Shown piece after piece: positions 7,943 through 12,495 of a DNA stretch of 12,495 bases (position 1 is its first letter; every line of letters begins with the position of its first letter). Source of the DNA: Pirellulaceae bacterium (GTDB lineage Bacteria > Planctomycetota > Planctomycetia > Pirellulales > Pirellulaceae); contig JADLDX010000979.1 of NCBI GenBank assembly GCA_020846515.1, forward strand, positions 1 to 12,495, read 5' to 3'. The notes beneath the pieces are model-generated. The model was not told the origin of the DNA, did no database searches, and saw only the letters and a program-made list of their open reading frames with translations. The position numbers were made by a program, and so were the translations under genes.

Positions 7943-8926
7943 TTAAGCTTGTTTTTGCAATTGACTTTGTGTGTTCTCGACTGGGCGAATAGCGAAGAAT
8001 GTTTCGTGGATACCTTCCCCGATGGAGTTGATCTTGGTTTGCAGGTCATCGATAAACTGATGCAAACCGCGTGCGATAATTGTGTAGACATCGGTATAAG
8101 CTAATTCGGCTTTGAGACTACCCAAGCGTCGTTCGGCGGCGTTGCGGTAAGTTAACGGTTGCGAGCCAGTAATCTCGCGCATCGACCACTCGGCGCCTGA
8201 CAAGCAGAATTGTACAGCTCGCGGAAAAGCGCGATCGAGGATCAGGAAGTCGACGACTTTTTTCACTCGCAAACTTCGAAATCGTCGGCGATACATTTCA
8301 AATCCGCTGACGGACCTGAGAACCGCTGACCACCCCAGATCGTCGATGGTGGTGCCCACATCGGCGGCAGATGGCAGGAGCGTAAAGTACTTGACGTCCA
8401 AAATGCGGCTGGTTTTATCAGCGCGCTCCATCAATCGACCCAGGTTGGCGAAATGCCAGCCCGCGTCATGCGAGAGCGTTGCGTCCAGGATTCCATTGAA
8501 TAGGTGGGCATGTTGTTTGACGTTGCGGAAATAATCGCTGGGCGAATTGAGCGCCGTGTCCGATTTGGCTTCTGCGTTGACGTAGTGATAAAACTCGTTC
8601 AGTTCCTCCCAGGCTTCGGACGAGATCGACTCGCGCACCGTCCGCCCATTTTCGCGGGCCAGGCGCAGCACGGACAGGATGGAATTGGAGTACTTGGCAT
8701 CGGAAGTCAAAAAGCGGATGACGTTTTCACCCGATGCGACTCCGTAGTGTTTCTTGAAGAACTCCTCGTCGCCAGTCGTATTGACCAGCGGTTCCCACTG
8801 CGGCACTTGTGATGTCGGTTGGTCGAGAATCAGGTTGAGCGTGACGTCGATGAAGCGGGCTAGATTTTCAGCGCGTTCGATATAACGCGCCATCCAGTAA
8901 ATGGACTCTGCGACTCGGCTGAGCAT
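7943..8926 (-). CDS. Stand-alone Alpha-E domain protein
   Basis: This 327-aa protein consists of a single Alpha-E domain (formerly DUF403), a helical bundle of unknown biochemistry found almost always beside circularly permuted ATP-grasp and transglutaminase genes. The canonical start MLSRVAESIYWMARYIERAEN supports the chosen ATG. The (G/A)RxxERA motif appears twice, at residues 13-20 (ARYIERAE) and 163-170 (GRLMERAD), suggesting an internally duplicated fold; the fused copy at 1763-4306 shows the same pair. Length is usual for the family. It is predicted soluble and cytoplasmic, with no signal peptide or membrane span. It lies 226 bp downstream of the ATP-grasp gene and probably acts with that ligase, as the covalent fusion of the two domains elsewhere in the cluster implies. 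Confidence 0.9.
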   Translation of the reverse strand: MLSRVAESIYWMARYIERAENLARFIDVTLNLILDQPTSQVPQWEPLVNTTGDEEFFKKHYGVASGENVIRFLTSDAKYSNSILSVLRLARENGRTVRESISSEAWEELNEFYHYVNAEAKSDTALNSPSDYFRNVKQHAHLFNGILDATLSHDAGWHFANLGRLMERADKTSRILDVKYFTLLPSAADVGTTIDDLGWSAVLRSVSGFEMYRRRFRSLRVKKVVDFLILDRAFPRAVQFCLSGAEWSMREITGSQPLTYRNAAERRLGSLKAELAYTDVYTIIARGLHQFIDDLQTKINSIGEGIHETFFAIRPVENTQSQLQKQA

Positions 8927-8950
8927 AGTGGATTGGGGAACTCCGGTTCG

Positions 8951-9002
8951 GTGATTTCAGGCGGCGATTTCGGGCAGTGACTTCGGGCGATGACTTCGGA
9001 CA
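8951..9002. repeat. Four tandem 13-bp degenerate repeats
   Basis: The segment divides into four 13-bp units with consensus RTGAYTTCGGGCR: 8951-8963, 8964-8976, 8977-8989 and 8990-9002. Each differs from the next at one to a few bases. The block lies in the 226-bp spacer, 24 bp upstream of the start codon of the Alpha-E gene, on the side from which transcription arrives. No reading frame here is convincing. Confidence 0.7.
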
Positions 9003-9020
9003 GTGGACAGTTATGGATAA

Positions 9021-9034
9021 CAGGCTCGAGCCTG
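9021..9034. other. 14-bp perfect palindrome in the ATP-grasp/Alpha-E spacer
   Basis: CAGGCTCGAGCCTG reads identically on both strands. It sits between two copies of TGGACAGTT (9004-9012 and 9033-9041) and between the 13-bp and 15-bp tandem blocks. A dimeric regulator site or a short RNA hairpin (5-bp stem, TCGA loop) are both possible; no T-run indicates an intrinsic terminator. Confidence 0.5.
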
Positions 9035-9094
9035 GACAGTTTGTTTCAGTCGCCAGGGCTCGGGTGTGCTCAGGCTTGACCAGGGGTGAAGCCT

Positions 9095-9139
9095 TTGAAG
9101 CTATAAGCCTCGAGCTTGATGGCCTCAAGCATAATGGCC
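9095..9139. repeat. Three tandem 15-bp degenerate repeats downstream of the ATP-grasp gene
   Basis: Three 15-bp units (9095-9109, 9110-9124, 9125-9139) share the pattern T(T/C)(G/A)AGC, then a short variable stretch, then GCC. Partial traces lie on both sides (TGAAGCC at 9087-9093, TGATAGCC at 9140-9147). The block starts 13 bp after the stop codon of the minus-strand ATP-grasp gene. On the minus strand each unit begins GGC and alternates GGCC with CAAGC-like pieces, giving weak hairpin potential. Confidence 0.65.
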
Positions 9140-9152
9140 TGATAGCCAACAA

Positions 9153-10613
9153 CTACTCGTCCATTTCACTTTCGGTAGCGGCTACGACCCAGGTATCTTT
9201 GCTGCCCCCGCCTTGCGAGGAGTTCACGACGAGTGACCCCTTCTTTAAGGCAACGCGCGTTAACCCGCCGGGCAGGACCCAGATTTCTTTGCCATACAAC
9301 ACATAGGGGCGCAGATCGACATGTCGGCCTTCAAAGTGACCGTTGACCATGACGGGCACGCGCGACAGGGCCAGTGTCGGCTGGGCAATGTAATTGCGTG
9401 GATCTGCCTGAATCCGGTGAGCGAACTCATCGCGTTCTTCGGCAGTCGAATGCGGTCCGATCAACATGCCGTACCCGCCGGCTTCGTTGGCGGCTTTGAC
9501 GACCAATTCGTCCAGATGGGCCAGGACATATTTGCGATCTTCGGGGCGTTCGCACACGTAGGTGGGCACGTTGGGAAGAATTGGTTCTTCGCCCAAGTAG
9601 AAGCGAATCATGTCGGGGACATAGGCATAAATGACTTTGTCGTCGGCGACACCGGTGCCGGGCGCGTTGGCCAGGGCGACGTTGCCGCGCCGGTAGACTT
9701 CCATCAGGCCAGGCACGCCGAGCATCGAATCGGCGCGAAAGCTTTGCGGGTCGATAAAATCGTCGTCGATGCGACGGTAAATCACATCCACCCGTTGGAA
9801 ACCGTCGGTGGTCCGCATCGTGACGTAACCATCTTTGACCACCAGGTCGCGGCCTTCGACCAACTCGACACCCATCTGCTGGGCCAAGAACGCATGCTCG
9901 TAGTACGCCGAGTTATAAATGCCGGGCGTCATGACGACGATGGTCGGAGATTGCGAGGGGGATAGGTGGGAGAGTGTGTCGTAGAGACGGCTGGGGTAAC
10001 TATCCACCGGTCGCACGCAGGAGTCTTTGAAGGCTTGCGGAAAGCTGCTCTTCATGACCATCCGGTTTTGCAGGACATACGAGACGCCTGACGGGCAACG
10101 CAGATTATCTTCGAGCACGTAGATCTTGCCGTCGCTGTGGCGAATCAAATCAGTGCCAGTAATATGGCACCAGATGCCGTGTGGCGGTTTGAGGCCCTGA
10201 CATTGTTGGCGATAGGACTTGGCTTTGGCCAGGATTTCCCGGGGCAGGATGTTGGCCTGGATGATTTCTTGATTGTGGTACACATCGGCGATGAAGCGGT
10301 TGAGAGCTTCGATGCGTTGTTTGAGACCGGCCTCGATGACCTGCCAGTCTTCGGCTTCGACAATGCGGGGCACAATGTCGAACGGAAAGATCTTCTCGGT
10401 GCCTTGTTCGTTTCCGTAAACGGTAAACGTAATGCCCATGCGCAGCAGCGCCCGATCAATGGCCGATTGCCGCTGCTTTAGTTCGCCTGGAGGCAACGCA
10501 TTGATTCGATTGATCAGTACGCGCGCCCCCATGCGGGGTTGACCATTTTGGTCAAACAGTTCGTCGTAGAACTGTTCCCGGTCGTACTTATGAAATGTAT
10601 GGTCTGCTTGCAT
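9153..10613 (-). CDS. Stand-alone circularly permuted ATP-grasp ligase (CP_ATPgrasp family)
   Basis: This 486-aa protein matches the full length of the stand-alone circularly permuted ATP-grasp family (formerly DUF404/DUF407). Such enzymes are predicted amidoligases that activate a carboxylate with ATP and join it to an amine; the substrates are unknown. Visible motifs are ExxDN-type metal/ATP residues in VLEDNLRCPSG (E168, D169, N170, R172, P174-G176), RRIDDD (280-285), VVKAANEAGGYG (371-382, with K373 and a glycine loop that probably contacts ATP), DLRPYV (433-438), LPGGLTRVA (447-455) and SSQGGGSKDTWV (465-476). The set looks complete, in contrast to the fused paralogue. No signal peptide is seen. 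It is the first gene of the cluster. GAGG lies 12 nt before the ATG, a weak ribosome site. The next gene, Alpha-E, follows after a 226-bp repeat-rich spacer. Confidence 0.92.
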   Translation of the reverse strand: MQADHTFHKYDREQFYDELFDQNGQPRMGARVLINRINALPPGELKQRQSAIDRALLRMGITFTVYGNEQGTEKIFPFDIVPRIVEAEDWQVIEAGLKQRIEALNRFIADVYHNQEIIQANILPREILAKAKSYRQQCQGLKPPHGIWCHITGTDLIRHSDGKIYVLEDNLRCPSGVSYVLQNRMVMKSSFPQAFKDSCVRPVDSYPSRLYDTLSHLSPSQSPTIVVMTPGIYNSAYYEHAFLAQQMGVELVEGRDLVVKDGYVTMRTTDGFQRVDVIYRRIDDDFIDPQSFRADSMLGVPGLMEVYRRGNVALANAPGTGVADDKVIYAYVPDMIRFYLGEEPILPNVPTYVCERPEDRKYVLAHLDELVVKAANEAGGYGMLIGPHSTAEERDEFAHRIQADPRNYIAQPTLALSRVPVMVNGHFEGRHVDLRPYVLYGKEIWVLPGGLTRVALKKGSLVVNSSQGGGSKDTWVVAATESEMDE

Positions 10614-11096
10614 TCTCGTTCAATTCCTCGCACTGGAAACGGGAATCGAACCACCGCCCTTGGCTCGTTTCAACAGTCCGATAGCTTAATCTATCTGCAA
10701 GCCAGGGTGCTAGGTCGGTTAAAGGGGGCAGGTCGAAAAGGGGTCAGGTCTCTTTTTTCCGCCAGTTAGGGAACACAGTAACGCAAACTCAGATGGAAGC
10801 GACAAGGCCAATCAGTCGCGAATTGCGGCGATCCTCCGCAGCAGCGTCGGCCTTCCTGCGAATTGCGATCTTGCTCGCGGATTCCCTGCATCTTCAGCGT
10901 TTTACCACACTGGAGCAGGCGGCGATTGACGCCAGGCTGTGGTATGAATTGCGTCTCGGTACTCGGTCCGATGGCAGCATGGCTTGGACTGCAGCGCGAG
11001 CCTAAAAGCATCACCGACAACCGTCGCCTGCGGTATTTCGCCACCTGTTACCCAGCCGGTGATCGCTGCAACATGCTGTCATTCCGCACCAAGCCA
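10614..11096. other. 483-bp intergenic region with tRNA-arm-like and REP-like motifs, no gene seen
   Basis: This stretch separates the cluster from the upstream hypothetical gene. On the minus strand, GGTTCGATTCC (10642-10652) matches the T-arm/B-box consensus of tRNAs. A 5-bp stem GATAG/CTATC with a 6-nt loop (10680-10695) lies where a D-arm might be, but no acceptor or anticodon stem can be drawn, so at most this is a tRNA remnant. Two G-rich boxes follow, GGGGGCAGGTC (10724-10734) and GGGGTCAGGTC (10740-10750), the second leading into CTTTTTT. These resemble boxes found around other planctomycete RAYT elements (recollection, not verified). Open frames between 10766 and 11096 overlap one another and show no family-like sequence. 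The promoter of the ATP-grasp gene should lie here, but I see no convincing -35/-10 pair. Confidence 0.45.
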
Positions 11097-11690
11097 CTAT
11101 TCGTTCTCCGGTGGTTGTCTTGGGATTCCTGCTTCTTTACGTGGACGAATGACTCTCATCTCTTCCAGGAGTAATCCAGTCGGACATCCACTAATAACTA
11201 CATAGCTCTTTACATCGACCGAATCTATTACCTTGATTGAAGACGGCTTCTCTGGTGCCAGCGAATTAAGGAAGCCAACTGCAGAAGAAGAATCTTTCCA
11301 GTAAAGCAAAAACTGCAAATCTGACTGTTTTACAAAATCTCGAAGCTCCCTCGAATCGACATGCCCACCAATGATCGCCACTCGCCTCAACTTGGGTAAA
11401 TGGTTTGTTAACTTCAGGACCTCGGCGGTGACGTCAGTTCTCATCAAGATTAGGTTTTCCAGATTCTCGAAGCCTTTGACTCCCTCAATCACCTCTGTAT
11501 TCGTAAGAGCTATGCTGGAAGGCGTCCAATTCACAACTAGTGTGGTAACGGACAATTTATCACTAACATCGCGAAACCTGGCACTTGAGTCATTGGATGT
11601 ATGCTTTACGACCTGGGCATCGAGCGCGTTTGTGCACTGAAAAACTGTGGCTGAGAACAACAAAACCGAGAGTATCTTCGTGTGATTCAT
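11097..11690 (-). CDS. Hypothetical exported protein, leucine-rich-like
   Basis: I do not recognise a named family. The 197-aa product begins MNHTKILSVLLFSATVFQC, a short basic n-region plus hydrophobic core typical of a Sec signal peptide, with cleavage likely near residues 23-26 (NALDA). VFQC is a poor lipobox, so lipoprotein attachment is doubtful. Residues about 60-115 (GFENLENLILMRTDVTAEVLKLTNHLPKLRRVAIIGG) have the leucine/asparagine spacing of degenerate leucine-rich repeats, common in secreted planctomycete proteins. The gene is visibly more AT-rich than the ligase cluster (about 45% GC in a sampled line, against well over 55% in the cluster), hinting at different origin or weaker selection. 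GGAG lies 14 nt before the ATG, too far for a good ribosome site. It reads in the same direction as the cluster but ends 483 bp upstream of it, so co-transcription is doubtful. Confidence 0.65.
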   Translation of the reverse strand: MNHTKILSVLLFSATVFQCTNALDAQVVKHTSNDSSARFRDVSDKLSVTTLVVNWTPSSIALTNTEVIEGVKGFENLENLILMRTDVTAEVLKLTNHLPKLRRVAIIGGHVDSRELRDFVKQSDLQFLLYWKDSSSAVGFLNSLAPEKPSSIKVIDSVDVKSYVVISGCPTGLLLEEMRVIRPRKEAGIPRQPPENE

Positions 11691-12019
11691 TTGCTTTCGT
11701 CACTCTCCATGGATGCCGTCCATCGTTACCCCTGCCGGGTGTAGTCTCGCTGATGCGCTGGTAGCAAGGACAAGTAGCACAGGAAGCTGCAACAGCTGCA
11801 CGAGCTACGGCACTAGCCGGGCACGCAAGCGATGCTGAAGTTCGGCCAATTGTGCCACCAGGACAGCGATATCTATCACCAGTAGTTCATCTCTGGGCGT
11901 AACTGGCGCTCCGAGCAACTCCTGAAGGATCTTAAATACTATCGCTTTCAGGTCGGAACTTGGGAAGATGTGTGAAGTGGACCCCAAAAACTGGACCACT
12001 GAAGCGTGGATTTAAGATA
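11691..12019. other. Non-coding spacer with an insertion-sequence-end-like inverted repeat
   Basis: No gene is supportable in 11691-12019. A short inverted repeat ATGGA/TCCAT (11709-11723) lies just upstream of the hypothetical gene. At 11976-12000, AGTGGACC and GGACCACT form an 8-bp inverted repeat with one mismatch around a CCCAAAAACT-type centre. Sequences of the form GTGGACCCCAAAAACTGGACC resemble the terminal repeats of IS3-family elements (recollection). No transposase follows on either side, so this would be an isolated end. A GTG-initiated minus-strand frame of 64 codons starts inside this motif but has no recognisable domain. Confidence 0.35.
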
Positions 12020-12495
12020 GAGGCCAAGGCACGGGGACACAGACATTTCGGGTTTGTGCTAGCAACGAACGGTGGTGTGTGTCTCCGGGAGTTTGCGTAA
12101 TGCTAGCGTTTGCGAAATCGCCCGGTGACGAAATCGCCCGGGGAAGCGCCCGGGGACACAGGCAAACTGGTTTTATGCTAGCAACGGATGATAGTGTGTG
12201 TCCCTGGTGGTAGCCAGCTTGTGAACTCTTCCTTGACCGACCCTGCTTTGGAGGCAATGCCAGCGTTTGGACAACAGCACGGGGACAGATGGACAACAGC
12301 ACGGGGACACAGGCAAAGTGCATTTATGCTAGCAAACAACGATTGTGTGTGTCCCCGGTGGGTCTCCCCGTATGCTAGCAAACGACGATTGTGTGTGTCC
12401 CCGGTGGGGCCCCGGTGGGTCGGCGCGTCAACTCTTCCCTGACCGACCAAGCTCTGAAGGCAACGCTAGCTTTTGCGAGGCCAAGGCACGGGGAC
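12020..12495. repeat. REP/hairpin array with a roughly 206-bp higher-order unit, continuing off the right edge
   Basis: Nearly all of this stretch is repetitive. The main element is a hairpin with arms CGGGGACACA and TGTGTCCCCG around a loop containing the palindrome TGCTAGCA. Copies lie at 12032-12087, 12151-12206 and 12302-12357, with a right-half-only copy at 12371-12408. A second 48-bp element (CTCTTCCYTGACCGACC...GGCAAYGCYAGC) occurs at 12221-12268 and 12427-12474, exactly 206 bp apart. GAGGCCAAGGCACGGGGAC occurs at 12020-12038 and 12477-12495, so another hairpin copy begins at the window edge. Smaller duplications are GAAATCGCCCGG (12114-12125 and 12130-12141) and GGACAACAGCACGGGGACA (12269-12287 and 12291-12309). 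There are no constant-length unique spacers, so it is not a CRISPR array. It is probably the target repeat set of a second RAYT-like or other HUH transposase outside the window (inference). Confidence 0.75.

Noticed and set aside
7726..7992. 88-codon plus-strand frame across the Alpha-E/DUF2126 spacer
   Set aside because: It is antisense to the Alpha-E C-terminus and translates the degenerate tandem repeats, with no recognisable domain or ribosome site.
8868..9152. 94-codon minus-strand frame in the ATP-grasp/Alpha-E spacer
   Set aside because: It is made of the 13-bp and 15-bp repeats and overlaps the Alpha-E start in another frame; the protein is serine/arginine-rich with no family likeness.
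10642..10695. Functional tRNA or tmRNA gene
   Set aside because: Only a T-loop consensus and one short hairpin can be seen. The T-stem is mismatched, and no acceptor stem, anticodon stem or CCA end can be paired.
10766..11174. Overlapping frames of 70-103 codons upstream of the ATP-grasp gene (10766-11044 minus, 10793-11005 plus, 10863-11174 plus)
   Set aside because: They overlap each other on both strands, have no ribosome sites, and show Cys/Arg/Trp-rich non-protein-like composition.
11805..11999. 64-codon minus-strand GTG frame, possible transposase N-terminus
   Set aside because: The helical segment LKAIVFKILQELL and AELQHRL loosely recall IS66-type N-termini, but the frame begins inside an IS-end-like motif, is very short and has no diagnostic motif.
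12020..12495. CRISPR array or coding frames across the right-end repeats (for example 12012-12323, 12178-12450, 12188-12442)
   Set aside because: The repeats are themselves long imperfect hairpins with variable spacing. The open frames are low-complexity translations of the repeats (recurring CVCPR-like words) on both strands.

Overview
The window looks like part of a planctomycete chromosome, probably close to Pirellulaceae. This is an inference from three things: the type of REP-associated tyrosine transposase at the left end, the secreted leucine-rich-like small protein on the right, and weak or absent Shine-Dalgarno signals in a moderately GC-rich background. No ribosomal or other strong taxonomic marker is present.

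Left end (1-870): a single-domain HUH transposase of the RAYT class (65-694, plus strand) sits inside its own REP-like repeats. There are two direct copies before it, one inverted copy straight after it, then a 27-bp-period tandem block that runs into the 3' end of the next, convergent gene.

Centre (852-10613, minus strand): five genes read leftwards. In transcription order they are a stand-alone circularly permuted ATP-grasp ligase, a stand-alone Alpha-E protein, a giant transglutaminase-DUF2126 protein, an ATP-grasp/Alpha-E fusion, and a second transglutaminase-like protein. The last three are joined by 1-bp and 4-bp start/stop overlaps. The first two are separated from each other and from the third gene by 226- and 271-bp spacers full of short degenerate tandem repeats and hairpins. 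The cluster is the widespread but biochemically uncharacterised amidoligase/Alpha-E/transglutaminase system. Two types of ATP-dependent amide-bond-forming domain (ATP-grasp, and DUF2126, which is probably glutamine-synthetase-like) are paired with papain-fold transglutaminase/peptidase domains, suggesting a peptide or peptide tag that is made, attached and trimmed. The ATP-grasp, Alpha-E and transglutaminase components each occur twice. The fused ATP-grasp copy has lost several motif residues that the stand-alone copy keeps.

Right (10614-12495): a 483-bp non-coding stretch holds a tRNA T-arm-like motif and G-rich REP-like boxes. It is followed by an AT-richer minus-strand gene for a small, probably exported leucine-rich-like protein (11097-11690), then a spacer with an inverted repeat resembling an insertion-sequence end (11976-12000). 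The window closes with a dense repeat field (12020-12495) of hairpins with CGGGGACACA/TGTGTCCCCG arms, arranged in a roughly 206-bp higher-order repeat that runs off the right edge.

The central genes belong to known families. The less ordinary material is the repeat architecture: a REP/RAYT unit that forms the end of a neighbouring gene, the structured intra-cluster spacers, and the right-end hairpin array.
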